From Stenotrophomonas maltophilia R551-3 (GTDB lineage: Bacteria; Pseudomonadota; Gammaproteobacteria; Xanthomonadales; Xanthomonadaceae): 64,000 nucleotides of DNA. Below, piece by piece: positions 11,054-19,837 of the stretch; position 1 is the first letter of the stretch; the number at the start of each line of letters is the position of its first letter. The stretch covers positions 1,974,501 to 2,038,500 of the forward strand of contig NC_011071.1 in assembly GCF_000020665.1 (NCBI RefSeq). The letters are read 5' to 3'. A model generated the notes under the pieces. That model ran no database searches, was not told the DNA's origin, and worked only from the letters and a program-made list of their open reading frames with translations. The position numbers and the translations under genes are program-made.

Positions 11054-11509
11054 ATGAACATCGGTGAAGCCGCCAAGGCGTCCAGCGTTTCGGCGAAGAT
11101 GATCCGCTACTACGAACAGATCGGCCTGATTCCCGCGGCCGATCGCACCGAGTCCGGCTACCGGGCGTACTCGCAGGCGGACATTCACCGCCTGCGTTTC
11201 ATTCGCCGCGCGCGCGATCTCGGCTTCCAGGTCGCCGAGATCACCGACCTGCTGGGTCTGTGGAACGACACCTCGCGGCACAGTGCCGACGTCAAGCATC
11301 TTGCCGAACAGCACATCGCCGACCTGGAACAGCGTATCGAAAGCATGCGGCAGATGGCCGACACGCTGAAGTCGTTGATCAGCTGCTGTGCGGGCGATGA
11401 GCGCCCGGAATGCCCGATTCTGCAGCGGCTGGGCGAAGACGAAGAAACCCTGGCACCGCCGGAGACCGCGAAGACCGGTGCGGTACGGCGCCGCGCGCAC
11501 AAGCACTGA
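11054..11509 (+). CDS. cueR: Copper-responsive MerR-family activator CueR
   Basis: 151 aa. An N-terminal winged helix (MNIGEAAKASSVSAKMIRYY) is followed by the dimerisation helix. The C-terminal metal loop has C112 and C120 (CAGDERPEC), the same numbering and spacing as the Cu(I) ligands of E. coli CueR; an extra C111 is present. The ATG at 11054 is preceded by GGAGAA; an earlier TTG overlapping the copA stop is less likely. Its targets are probably the promoters at 8476 and 11820. A His/Arg-rich tail (RRRAHKH) ends the protein. Confidence 0.93.
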   Translation: MNIGEAAKASSVSAKMIRYYEQIGLIPAADRTESGYRAYSQADIHRLRFIRRARDLGFQVAEITDLLGLWNDTSRHSADVKHLAEQHIADLEQRIESMRQMADTLKSLISCCAGDERPECPILQRLGEDEETLAPPETAKTGAVRRRAHKH

Positions 11510-11529
11510 CCCGGCGTCGCATGCATGAA

Positions 11530-11568
11530 GAAAACCCGCCCGGTGCAGATGCACCGGGCGGGTTTTTC
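11530..11568. terminator. Intrinsic terminator, bidirectional
   Basis: A 14-bp GC-rich stem (ACCCGCCCGGTGCA with its complement) around a short loop, with AAAA before and TTTTT after. It lies between the convergent cueR and copZ genes and can end transcription from both sides. Confidence 0.9.
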
Positions 11569-11590
11569 GTTGCAGGCGCAGGGTAGGGGA

Positions 11591-11785
11591 TCAGGCCGTG
11601 CGCGGCGGGAAGCCGGCATCGGTCAGTGCCGCCACGATCTGTGATTCGCTGGCCGAGGTCTGCACCTGCACGCGACGGCTGGCCGGATCTGCCTGCACGC
11701 TGGCCTGCGGATCGACCAGCTCGATCGCCTTGGTCACGCTGCGTGCGCAACCGCCGCAGGTCATGCCTTCAACGTGGAATTCCAT
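11591..11785 (-). CDS. copZ: CopZ-like copper chaperone (single heavy-metal domain)
   Basis: 64 aa, ferredoxin-like HMA domain with the Cu(I) motif GMTCGGC at residues 7-13. It probably hands Cu(I) to CopA or CueR in the cytoplasm. The ATG start is preceded by a GGAGC ribosome site; upstream in-frame sequence lacks domain character. Convergent to cueR and driven by its own CueR-type promoter at ~11820-11850. Confidence 0.9.
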   Translation of the reverse strand: MEFHVEGMTCGGCARSVTKAIELVDPQASVQADPASRRVQVQTSASESQIVAALTDAGFPPRTA

Positions 11786-11819
11786 CTGTAGCTCCTTCGG
11801 TGCTCTTGGGGGTGGAGCC

Positions 11820-11850
11820 AGTGTGCACCTTCCAACATTGGCAGGGTCAA
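11820..11850 (-). promoter_or_regulatory. CueR-type promoter of copZ
   Basis: On the minus strand: -35 TTGACC (11850-11845), a 19-bp spacer, and a poor -10 CACACT (11825-11820). The dyad ACCCTGCC-N5-GGAAGGT has the same 21-bp extent as the one at copA (8479-8499). This supports CueR control, though the -10 is far from consensus. Confidence 0.65.
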
Positions 11851-11883
11851 GCGCAGGGCTGAACCGAAGAAAAAGCACCAATG

Positions 11884-11977
11884 AAAACGGCAGCCACCTG
11901 TACCAGCGCGGCTGCCGTGGAGGAACGTCCCCGCCAGGGCGGGGCGTGGGTTGCACCGGGGGGGGCCCGGGCAACCC
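11884..11977 (-). terminator. Hairpins downstream of the second TonB receptor gene
   Basis: On the minus strand after the receptor stop: GGGTTGC / GCAACCC (11948-11977), CCCCGCC / GGCGGGG, and GGCAGCC / GGCTGCC (11889-11916) followed by GTTTTC. The last is the best terminator candidate, but its T-run is short. Confidence 0.45.
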
Positions 11978-11986
11978 GGTGTTGCG

Positions 11987-14900
11987 TTAGAACTTCCAGG
12001 TCAGGCCGATGTAGTACTGGCGGCCGGAGTAGGTGTTGGACAGCAGGCGCGCCCTGGTGTCGTTGCCCAGGTGCACGCGCTGCTCGGACTTGGTGACGTT
12101 GAGCACCGAGGCCGTCAGCGCCAGGTCTTCGCGGATGTTGTAGGCCGCGTTCAAGTCCAGCTGGTCGTACGGCTCGGAATACGAGCTGAAACCGTTGTTG
12201 AGTCCACCGACCACCACGCCACGACGATTGTACGAGGCGCGCGCCAGGAACTTCTCGTTCTCGTAGAACATGGTGAAGTTGGCCTGGTTCTTGGCACTCC
12301 CCACCAGCGGCGAAGAACCGATCTGCTCGCCGTTGATCTCCACCGACGCCATGTTGGTGTCGTTGTAGGTGTAGTTGGCCTGGAAGCCGAGGCCAAAGTC
12401 GAGGGTGTACTGGCCGTAGATTTCCACGCCCTGCGACACGCCATCGCGGCCGTTGGCCTGGGTCTCGTACTTCTGCACGGTCACGTTCTGGCCGCCGACG
12501 TTCATCTGCTGGTCGCGGACCACCGGCACGGTGAAGTTCTTCACGTCCTTGCGGAACAGGCCGACACCGGCCACTGCGCCCGGCTTGAAGTACCACTCCA
12601 GGCTCAGGTCGTACTGGGTGGCCTTGAACGGCTCCAGTTCCTTGTTGCTGCCCGAACCGTACCAGCCCGGGTTGGTGGCGCCGCCGGCGACGCGGCGGTC
12701 GTTGCTGTACTCGTCGGAGTAGTAGCTCAGGCCGCCCGGGTAGGCGATGTTGGTGTAGCTGGGGCGGGCGATGACCTTCGACGCGGCACCACGCAGCACC
12801 AGCGAATCGGTGATGTCCCAGGCGATGTTGAAGCTCGGCAGGATGTCGGTGTAGGTCTTGTCCAGCGAGGACTGCTCGTAGGTCTTGGCGCGTGCCAGAT
12901 CGTCCGGCAGGCGCACGAAGCCGCTCTCGCAGCCATAGCCGCTGTTGGAGCCGAGCAGCGCGGCCGCCGACGGATCGGTGCAGGCCAACGGCGAACCGGC
13001 GGCGTTGTCGGCGAAGTAGTCATTGAAGCGCTCGACCGAATCGCTCGAGGATGCATGCTGCTTGGTCCGTGCCACGCGCACGCCGACATTGCCGCGCAGT
13101 CGCTCGGTGCGGAAGTTGGCCTGCAGGTAACCCGAGTACACCTTCTCCTGCACGTCGTAGACGAAGTCTTCCTCGGTGCGGTTCTGCACGCCGCCGTAGC
13201 GGTTGTTCAGATAGTCGATGTACGCGGGGTAGTTGATGCCCGGGAACACATTGGCGTTGAACCCACCGGCAATGTTGTCCATCGGCTGCGACAGGAAGAA
13301 GCCCGGCTGCGCGATACCGGCGGTCGAATCACAGCCTGCCTGGTAACGCTTGCTGTAGTCGCCAGGGTCGGCACCCTGGCAGACCCAGTAGGTATTGCCG
13401 GTGTTGCGGTGGACCTTGCCGTCGCTGTACTTGGCGCCGAACTGGATCGAGTCCAGCCAGCCGGCCTCGAACATCTTGGTCACGTCGGCCTGGAAGTGGT
13501 TCTGCTTGACCTCGGTACGCTTCCACGACGAGTCGGTCGAACCGGTATCCACCTCGGCTATGCCGGCCATCAGCTGCTGCTGCAGGTCCGGCGAGAAGTT
13601 CACCGACGGGGTGCCGGTCAGGTCCCAGGACGTGGCCGTATTGCCGGCCTGCCACTGGCCATCGACCTGGCGACGCGGCTTGGCCGACATGCGGAAATTC
13701 ATCGACGGGCCGCCCTCCGACCAGGTCCTGCCACCAGCGAAGCTGGCTTTCCACAGCGGGCTGATGTCCCAGTCGATGGTCAGGTCGGCCGTCTGCGACA
13801 GCGCTTTTTCCTTGCTGTAGGTGCCGGTCAGCTGCGGGGTGGGGATGGTGCAGTCATCCGGACCCCAGCCGCCCGGACGCAGGCCGGCTGCGGCCGCCTG
13901 ATCCTCGCTGCAGATGTAGTTGCGGCCTGGCTGCATCTGGTACTGCGCGCCGGTCACGATGGTGCCGCTGGGGTCCATGGTGAAGCCGTTGAGCATGCGG
14001 CCGCCTTCCCAGTTGCCGTCGCCGGCCACGCGCGCCAGGTTCCATTCCGGAACCTTCAGCATGTTCTGGGTGTAGTTGCCCTGCAGCTCGAAGCGGAAGT
14101 AATTCGCCGTCATCGTGACGTTGTCGAGCGGCTTGAACTGGAACGTCAGCTGGCCACCGGTGCGCTCGCGGCGCTCGTCACGCACGGCGAAGTTGACCGA
14201 GGTCGGCATGAAGAAGCCGGAGTAATGGCCGCCATTCTGGTTGTAGATGCCCGAGCGGCCCCAGAACTGCGATGCATCCGGCAACGCGTTGCCGTACACG
14301 TCGACGGCCGGATTGCGGGTGCGGCCGGCAGCATTCCAGACATAGTCATGGATGACGCCGCCATTGGCGTCCACACGGTCGCTGTACCACTGCCAGTCTT
14401 CGGTGCTGACTTCCATGCTGCGGTTGGTACGGACCTGCCGGGTCGCACCGATCAGCAGGCCGAAGCGCTCGTCCTTGCTGTGCCAGGAGTACATCGCCGA
14501 CGCCTGCGGGTCGACGCCGCTGCTGGTGTCGGAAGAGGTACCTTCGATCGAGGCGAAGCCGGAGTTGGCTTTCATGTCCAGCGGACGGCGGGTGCGCAGG
14601 ATCACGGTGCCGCCGATGCCGCCTTCGTCGATGCGTGCTTCCGGCGTCTTGTACAGCTCCGCCGCCGACAGCATGTTCGAGGGCAGCAGGGTGTAGTTGA
14701 ACGAACGCGATGCTTCGTCGTTGGTTTCCGAGGTGGCGACGTAGTTGCCGTTCAACTGGGTCAGGGTCAGGTCCGAGGCCAGGCCACGCACGCTGACGTT
14801 CTTACCTTCGCCACCACTGCGGGTGATGATCACGCCGGGCACGCGCTGCAGTGCGTCGGCGACGTTCTTGTCGGGGAACTTGCCGACATCTTCAGCGGTG

Positions 14901-15124
14901 ATCACTTCGACCACGGCGTTGGCGTCGCGCTTCTGTTCGAGGCTCTTCTCGATGGCGTAGCGATAGCCGGTGACCTGGACGCTGTCCAGGGTGGTGGCGT
15001 CCTGCGCGCCGGCGGAGGCAGCCTGCTGTGCGGCGGCGCCTGCCGGCACGATGGCGGCGGTCAGGGCCAGCGCGATGGCCAGCGACAGTGCGTCGTGACC
15101 ATGCGTGCGTGTTGAATGCTTCAT
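11987..15124 (-). CDS. TonB-dependent outer-membrane receptor (mannoside/N-glycan type)
   Basis: 1045 aa from ATG 15124, with a GGGAG ribosome site 8 bases upstream; ATG 15130 is an alternative. Signal peptide with an AGAAAQQA cleavage region near residue 32, then SVQVTGYRYAIEKSLEQKR, a plug containing NVADALQRVPGVIITRSGGE and GGIGGTVILRTRRPLD, and a barrel ending WKF. This Caulobacter/Xanthomonas-type subfamily is tied to oligosaccharide uptake. It is divergent from the GH92 mannosidase, with LacI-type operators between them, so import of mannose-containing oligosaccharides is the best guess. Confidence 0.92.
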   Translation of the reverse strand: MKHSTRTHGHDALSLAIALALTAAIVPAGAAAQQAASAGAQDATTLDSVQVTGYRYAIEKSLEQKRDANAVVEVITAEDVGKFPDKNVADALQRVPGVIITRSGGEGKNVSVRGLASDLTLTQLNGNYVATSETNDEASRSFNYTLLPSNMLSAAELYKTPEARIDEGGIGGTVILRTRRPLDMKANSGFASIEGTSSDTSSGVDPQASAMYSWHSKDERFGLLIGATRQVRTNRSMEVSTEDWQWYSDRVDANGGVIHDYVWNAAGRTRNPAVDVYGNALPDASQFWGRSGIYNQNGGHYSGFFMPTSVNFAVRDERRERTGGQLTFQFKPLDNVTMTANYFRFELQGNYTQNMLKVPEWNLARVAGDGNWEGGRMLNGFTMDPSGTIVTGAQYQMQPGRNYICSEDQAAAAGLRPGGWGPDDCTIPTPQLTGTYSKEKALSQTADLTIDWDISPLWKASFAGGRTWSEGGPSMNFRMSAKPRRQVDGQWQAGNTATSWDLTGTPSVNFSPDLQQQLMAGIAEVDTGSTDSSWKRTEVKQNHFQADVTKMFEAGWLDSIQFGAKYSDGKVHRNTGNTYWVCQGADPGDYSKRYQAGCDSTAGIAQPGFFLSQPMDNIAGGFNANVFPGINYPAYIDYLNNRYGGVQNRTEEDFVYDVQEKVYSGYLQANFRTERLRGNVGVRVARTKQHASSSDSVERFNDYFADNAAGSPLACTDPSAAALLGSNSGYGCESGFVRLPDDLARAKTYEQSSLDKTYTDILPSFNIAWDITDSLVLRGAASKVIARPSYTNIAYPGGLSYYSDEYSNDRRVAGGATNPGWYGSGSNKELEPFKATQYDLSLEWYFKPGAVAGVGLFRKDVKNFTVPVVRDQQMNVGGQNVTVQKYETQANGRDGVSQGVEIYGQYTLDFGLGFQANYTYNDTNMASVEINGEQIGSSPLVGSAKNQANFTMFYENEKFLARASYNRRGVVVGGLNNGFSSYSEPYDQLDLNAAYNIREDLALTASVLNVTKSEQRVHLGNDTRARLLSNTYSGRQYYIGLTWKF

Positions 15125-15175
15125 TCCCATCTCTCCCTCTCTCCTGGATTGATCCGGTGACGTGGCACGGACAAC

Positions 15176-15189
15176 TTGAATCGATCTAA
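15176..15189. promoter_or_regulatory. LacI-family operator candidate (receptor side)
   Basis: TTGAATCGATCTAA, 52 bp upstream of the receptor start; identical to the site at 16022-16035 before the GH92 gene. Exact duplication of a 14-mer in front of two divergent genes next to a lacI-family gene strongly suggests a common repressor. Confidence 0.75.
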
Positions 15190-15297
15190 TTTGAAGTGAC
15201 ATTGTCGCTATTGCCATGCAGTGGCAGTAGCACCGTGCGCGTGGCCTGGTACGTCCTGTTGCTGCTCCCCCAACTCCCGGCCATCGCAATGTCGTTC

Positions 15298-15311
15298 TTG
15301 GATCGATCTAA
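15298..15311. promoter_or_regulatory. LacI-family operator candidate, second site
   Basis: TTGGATCGATCTAA, one base different from the sites at 15176 and 16022 and 122 bp from the former. It could support repression by DNA looping across the receptor promoter. Confidence 0.65.
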
Positions 15312-15445
15312 GCGATGGGCGGGCGATTTTTAGCATGGGTCGCCCGTGGGCGCATGCTGCTCCGCAATATGGTACTGGCGTGGCGAAGGGATGACGGTTT
15401 GCTGAAATCAGTGAAATCGTTTTCGTGCGCAGGGGAGGGTGGGGT

Positions 15446-15963
15446 GGCAGGGCTGCGCCCTGCACCTGCTGTGAGCTAGGGCAACAGCCAAAGCCAAAGC
15501 CAAAGCGGCTCTGGGTTGTCTGTGTGTTGGGCGGGGCGGTGTCGGATTGCGGGGACGCCGTAAACCCGTCCATGGGGGCTTGGCCGCGGCATCCATGCCG
15601 CGGACACCCCGCAATCCGACACCGTCCCGCCTTTGACAGTTTCCCGGTGACGGTTGGATGGGTCCTGGAATCACGCGGGGTCATGGGGTCAGATCCGTTT
15701 TCCGTTGGAAAACGGATCTGACCCCAATTGATTTCGTTATCTGACAGAGATTCATCCACGCGTGGCGTGGATCCACAGATCGCGGAAATCTGTCGAAGGC
15801 GGGGTGGGTCCGGTTGCGGGGGCGTGAGCGCCATGGATGGCGCGACCGAGCCTACATGGACGTATTTACGGCGTCCCCCGCAACCGGACCCACCCCGACT
15901 CCCCGCAGGAAACCGGCTTTTGCTGTTGCTTCGGCTTCGGCAGGTGCAGGGCGCAGCCCTGCC
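15446..15963. repeat. Nested ~520-bp inverted repeat in the receptor/mannosidase intergenic region
   Basis: Module A (24 bp, 15446-15469) recurs inverted at 15940-15963. Inside lie two long hairpins: 15537-15624 with a perfect 18-bp stem and 15800-15897 with a perfect 23-bp stem. Their loops share related sequence in opposite orientation (GACGCCGTAAA and TTTACGGCGTC). The centre holds the 41-bp palindrome at 15685-15725. No transposase or gene is seen inside; short open frames here lack coding character. Confidence 0.75.
15685..15725. repeat. Perfect 41-bp palindrome (GGGGTCAGATCC family)
   Basis: Two perfect 19-bp arms, GGGGTCAGATCCGTTTTCC and its complement, around a 3-base loop. Same family as 4998-5079 and 61415-61455. 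It lies at the exact centre of the larger inverted repeat. Confidence 0.85.
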
Positions 15964-16021
15964 GAACACCCCCTCTCATGCTGCGCCGCAGAATGCATTC
16001 GGCTGAACCTGCATGTTCTAC

Positions 16022-16035
16022 TTGAATCGATCTAA
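16022..16035. promoter_or_regulatory. LacI-family operator candidate upstream of the GH92 gene
   Basis: TTGAATCGATCTAA, 127 bp upstream of the chosen GH92 start and identical to the site at 15176-15189. It is embedded in an AT-rich patch (TTCTACTTGAATCG) within otherwise GC-rich DNA. Confidence 0.75.
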
Positions 16036-16162
16036 ATTCACGGTCTGGTGGGTCGGGCGTCATTCCAGGGGGAGCTCTCTGCCAGTTGTGGCGGGGCTCA
16101 GCGGAACGGTGCCGGACGGCCCCGGCCGTCTGCCTCCGCGTCATCGACTACAGGAACCCGAC

Positions 16163-18628
16163 ATGCGTCCAGTGCCGTCCGCTCCCGCCGTCCCATTGTG
16201 CTCGCGCCCGCTGATGCGCCTGGCCTGCCTGCTCGCACTGTCGTCAGTGCCGGTGCTGCTGCAGGCCGCTCCGGCGGCGCTGGAGCGCGAGGTCAACACC
16301 TTCATCGGCAGCAAGGACGACGGCAACACCTTCCCGGGCGCGTCGGCGCCGTTCGGGCTGATCCAGGTCAGCCCGATCGGCAGCCACTATTCGGGCTGGC
16401 GCTATGACGACGAGAAGATCCGCGGTTTCGGCCACTCCTTCATCTCCGGCGCCGGCTGCTGGGAGCAGGGCGGCCAGGTGTCGGTGCTGCCGGTCACGGG
16501 CTCGATCGGTCCGGGTGGCGATTTCGATACCGGCAACGCGAAGAAGTTCGACCACAAGGCCTATGCCGCGTCCTACACCCACGACGGCGAGGTCGGCCAG
16601 GCCGGCTACTACAAGGTGCGGCTGACCAGCTACGGCGGCATCGATGCCGAGACCACCGCGCGTACGCGTGCCGCCGCCGAGCGCTACACCTTCAGCCAGC
16701 GCCAGGGCGATGGCCACGTGCTGGTCAATGTCGGCCAGGCCAACGAGCGCCACTCGGTGATCGGCAGCGTGGTCGATGTGGTCGGCGACCGCGTGGTGGA
16801 AGGCAAGCTGGTCACCAAGAGTTTCTGCGGCGGCCATCAGTACACCACCTGGTTCCGCATCGAGTTCGACCGCCCTTTCAAGGCGCATGGCACCTGGGGT
16901 GAGGGCGGTGGCCTGCCGGGTGCGCGCCACAGCATGGAAGGCGAGCAGAAGCCGAACGGTGCCTGGCTCAGCTTCGACCTGGCCAAGGGCCAGTCGGTGA
17001 CGGCGGTCAGCGCGATCTCGCATGTGGATGCCGAAGGCGCGCGCATCAATCTGCGCGCGGACGGCATGCAGGGTGGGGCGCTGCTCGGCTTCGACCGCAT
17101 GCGCGCACTGTCCCAGCAGTCCTGGCGCGAGCAGCTGGGTCGGGTGCGTGTGCAGGGCGGTACGTCTGATGACCGCACTGTGTTCTACAGTGCGGCCTAC
17201 CACGCGCTGCTGCAGCCGATGACCGGCAACGATGCCGACGGCCGCTATCGCGGCTATGACGATGGTATCCACCGCGCCGATGGCTGGACCTACTACGAGT
17301 ACTTCTCGTTGTGGGATACCTACCGCGCGCAGAACCAGTGGCTGGCGCTGACCCGCCCGGACGTGGCGCGTGACATCGGCCGCACCCTGCTGGCGATCGA
17401 CGAGCAGGGGGGCTGGCTGCCGCGCTGGGGCTATGCCAACTTCGAGACCAACATCATGACCGGCGATCCGGTCACGCCGTTCATGGTCGACCTGTGGCGC
17501 TTCGGTGCGCTCAAGGGCCGTGAATCGCAGGCGTGGGATGCGCTGCGCCGCAACGCGTTCGGCACGCCGCCGCTGAACTCGCGGATGGCCGGCCGTTCCG
17601 GTAACCCGACCTACCTGGACAAGGGCTACGTGGTCTACGACCGCGCGTTCCCGTCCAAGGGCATGGACGTCGATCCGCACCACGGCGGCTCGGCCACGTT
17701 GGAATATGCGCTGGCCGACTGTGCGCTCTCGCAGATGGCCGATGGCCTGGGCCACGCGCAGGACGCGGCGACGCTGCGTGAGCGCGGCCGCAACTGGCGC
17801 AAGGTGTGGGACCCGCAGGTGCGTGACGCCGAGACCGGCTTCACCGGTTTCCCGCGCCCGCGTACCGAGGACGGCCAGTGGTACACGCCGGCCGATGGCC
17901 ACTACAGCCCGCGCTCGCACCATGGTTTCCATGAAGGCACGGCGTGGCAGTACCAGTGGCTGGCGCAGCAGGACGTGCCGGGCCTGGTCGAAGCGATGGA
18001 CGGCCGCGAACAGGCCGGCCGCCGCCTCGATGCGTTCTTCGCGATGGACGCGCTGCAGGCCGATCCGCTCAATGCCGCCCGCAAGGAGTGGGTGGTCGGG
18101 CCGTACAGCTATTACAACCAGTTCCGCTACAACCCGAACAACGAGCCGGACCTCCACTCGCCGTGGCTGTACACGCTGATCGGCCAGCCGTGGAAGACCG
18201 CCGCCGTGGTGCGCGCCGCGCAGCAGTTGTTCACCAATGCGCCCAACGGCGTGACCGGCAACGATGACCTCGGCACGATGTCGGCCTGGTACCTGTTCAG
18301 TGCCATCGGTGTGTATCCGGCGGTGCCGGGCAGCGGCCAGTTCCTGCTGCACACCCCGCGTTTCAGCAAGGTGGAAGTGGACATGGGCAATGGCCGCACG
18401 CTGCGCATCGACGCGCCGGGCGCCGATGGCCGCCGCCTGCAGTACGTGCAGGGCGTGCAGGTCGATGGCCAGGTGCATGCACCGGTGTGGCTGGACTGGA
18501 ACCGCCTGCAGCAGGGCCCGCGCCTGCAGTTCGCACTCGATGCGAAGGCGCCGGAGCAGGGCTGGGGCACGGCGGTGAAGGACCTGCCGGTATCCTGGTG
18601 CGCGGCACCGGGCAGCCAGCTGCGCTGA
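16163..18628 (+). CDS. GH92 exo-alpha-mannosidase
   Basis: 821 aa from ATG 16163 (AGGA upstream); the signal peptide core is MRLACLLALSS with QAAPAA cleavage, so a periplasmic or secreted enzyme. GH92 hallmarks: DGNTFPGASAPFGLIQVSP near residue 55, EGTAWQYQWL around 590, NNEPDLHSPWLY near 660 and GNDDLGTMSAWYLFSAIG near 700. The family consists of calcium-dependent inverting exo-alpha-mannosidases acting on N-glycans and other mannosides; linkage specificity cannot be read from the sequence. First gene of the operon-like series with lacI, transporter, kinase, isomerase and beta-mannosidase. Confidence 0.93.
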   Translation: MRPVPSAPAVPLCSRPLMRLACLLALSSVPVLLQAAPAALEREVNTFIGSKDDGNTFPGASAPFGLIQVSPIGSHYSGWRYDDEKIRGFGHSFISGAGCWEQGGQVSVLPVTGSIGPGGDFDTGNAKKFDHKAYAASYTHDGEVGQAGYYKVRLTSYGGIDAETTARTRAAAERYTFSQRQGDGHVLVNVGQANERHSVIGSVVDVVGDRVVEGKLVTKSFCGGHQYTTWFRIEFDRPFKAHGTWGEGGGLPGARHSMEGEQKPNGAWLSFDLAKGQSVTAVSAISHVDAEGARINLRADGMQGGALLGFDRMRALSQQSWREQLGRVRVQGGTSDDRTVFYSAAYHALLQPMTGNDADGRYRGYDDGIHRADGWTYYEYFSLWDTYRAQNQWLALTRPDVARDIGRTLLAIDEQGGWLPRWGYANFETNIMTGDPVTPFMVDLWRFGALKGRESQAWDALRRNAFGTPPLNSRMAGRSGNPTYLDKGYVVYDRAFPSKGMDVDPHHGGSATLEYALADCALSQMADGLGHAQDAATLRERGRNWRKVWDPQVRDAETGFTGFPRPRTEDGQWYTPADGHYSPRSHHGFHEGTAWQYQWLAQQDVPGLVEAMDGREQAGRRLDAFFAMDALQADPLNAARKEWVVGPYSYYNQFRYNPNNEPDLHSPWLYTLIGQPWKTAAVVRAAQQLFTNAPNGVTGNDDLGTMSAWYLFSAIGVYPAVPGSGQFLLHTPRFSKVEVDMGNGRTLRIDAPGADGRRLQYVQGVQVDGQVHAPVWLDWNRLQQGPRLQFALDAKAPEQGWGTAVKDLPVSWCAAPGSQLR

Positions 18629-18724
18629 GACGGACTGTGCCGTTCGCGGTCACCCAGCGAACGGCACGGCACGACAGGGCCCTGATCCATTAGGCTTGAG
18701 CCTCCAGCGGAGTCCGGGAAGACG

Positions 18725-19777
18725 ATGAACGACAACGGCAGCAGCAGTCCCAGCAAGCGCGCCGGCAAGGCGGTGACGGTGACCGACATCGCGCGTGCCA
18801 TCGGCGTGTCACGGGCAACCGTGTCGCTGGTGCTGCGCGGCAGCCCGCTGGTCAACGTCGATACCCGCGCCAAGGTCGAGGCCGAACTGCGCCGCCAGCG
18901 CTATGTCTACAACCGCGCGGCGGCCAATCTGCGTCGCCGTACCTCGTCGAGCATCGCGCTGGTGATCAACGATCTGTCCAACCCGTTCTTCGCCGAATTC
19001 GCTTCGGGCGTGGACGAGGCGCTCGGCGGGCGTGGCTACGTAACCCTGCTGGGCAGTACGGGTGAATCGCCGGAGCGCCAGCAGGCGGTGCTTTCGACAC
19101 TGATGGAACACACCCCGGCCGGCCTGATCCTGTCGCCGGCCGAAGGCAGTGACACTGCGCAGCTGCGCCAGGCGCTGGGCGCCAATGCCAACGTACTGCT
19201 GTTCAACCGCGAACTGGAAGGGGCCGACTGGGACTTCCTGACCCTGGACAACCAGCACGGCGCCTACCTGGCCACGCGCCACTTGATCGAGCGCGGCCAT
19301 CGCCAGATCGCCTTCTTCGGTGGCCACGCCGCGTCCAGTTCGTGCCACCAGCGCCGTGCCGGTTTCCAGCAGGCGCTGGCCGAGGCTGGGCTGTCGTTGC
19401 CGCCGGGTTGGATGATCGAGTCGGCGCCGAACCGCCTGGAAGCTGCGGCGCGCACCGATGAGCTGTTTGCCGACGGACATCGCCCGAGTGCAGCGGTCTG
19501 CTACAACGACACCGTCGCGCTGGGCCTGATGCTGGGCTTGAATTCTCGTGGCATCCGTCCGGGCGGTGACTTTGCCGTTACCGGATTCGATGATATTTCC
19601 GAGGCATCTGTCGCGGTGCCGCCGTTGACCACGCTCACCGCCGACCCGCGCGAGCGTGGCCGGCAAGCTGCCGCGTTGCTGCTGCAACGACTGGACGAGC
19701 CGGACGCGCCGCCACGGCGCACGGTCGCACCGGTGCAGCTGCGCATCCGCGAAAGCAGTGCCGCACGACCGAACTGA
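18725..19777 (+). CDS. LacI-family transcriptional regulator of the mannoside locus
   Basis: 350 aa. An N-terminal helix-turn-helix at ~20-65 (VTVTDIARAIGVSRATVSLVL, then the hinge-helix region NRAAANLRRRTSSS) and a periplasmic-binding-protein-like effector domain with the typical NPFFAEF and LFNREL segments. It probably represses the locus by binding the 14-bp ATCGAT-centred palindromes and releases them on binding a sugar such as mannose or a mannoside. No operator copy was seen directly in front of it, so autoregulation would come through the GH92 promoter 2.7 kb upstream. Confidence 0.93.
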   Translation: MNDNGSSSPSKRAGKAVTVTDIARAIGVSRATVSLVLRGSPLVNVDTRAKVEAELRRQRYVYNRAAANLRRRTSSSIALVINDLSNPFFAEFASGVDEALGGRGYVTLLGSTGESPERQQAVLSTLMEHTPAGLILSPAEGSDTAQLRQALGANANVLLFNRELEGADWDFLTLDNQHGAYLATRHLIERGHRQIAFFGGHAASSSCHQRRAGFQQALAEAGLSLPPGWMIESAPNRLEAAARTDELFADGHRPSAAVCYNDTVALGLMLGLNSRGIRPGGDFAVTGFDDISEASVAVPPLTTLTADPRERGRQAAALLLQRLDEPDAPPRRTVAPVQLRIRESSAARPN

Positions 19778-19837
19778 TTTCCTTCCTACACCCCTTCCAC
19801 GCAACAACGACCTTCCGCGCATCGAGGCGCGTACCGC

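Larger units (their letters stand above)
15125..16162. other. 1-kb intergenic control region between divergent mannoside genes
   Basis: Apart from three operator candidates (15176, 15298, 16022), the nested inverted repeat and a SMAG-like hairpin (ATCCACGCGTGGCGTGGAT, about 15753-15773), no gene is supported. The stretch around 15301-15420 is AT-richer and likely carries the receptor promoter; 16020-16060 likely carries the mannosidase promoter. Confidence 0.6.

Noticed and set aside
11951..15115. 1054-codon open frame on the plus strand opposite the second TonB receptor
   Set aside because: Mirror of a real receptor gene; composition rich in Val/His/Gln with no motif and no ribosome site.
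15446..15963. CRISPR-like repeat array
   Set aside because: The repeats are inverted hairpins of unequal length without regular spacers, and no cas genes are present.
15425..16025. Several short open frames in the receptor/mannosidase intergenic region
   Set aside because: They arise from repeat DNA, overlap each other on both strands and show no homology-like segments.
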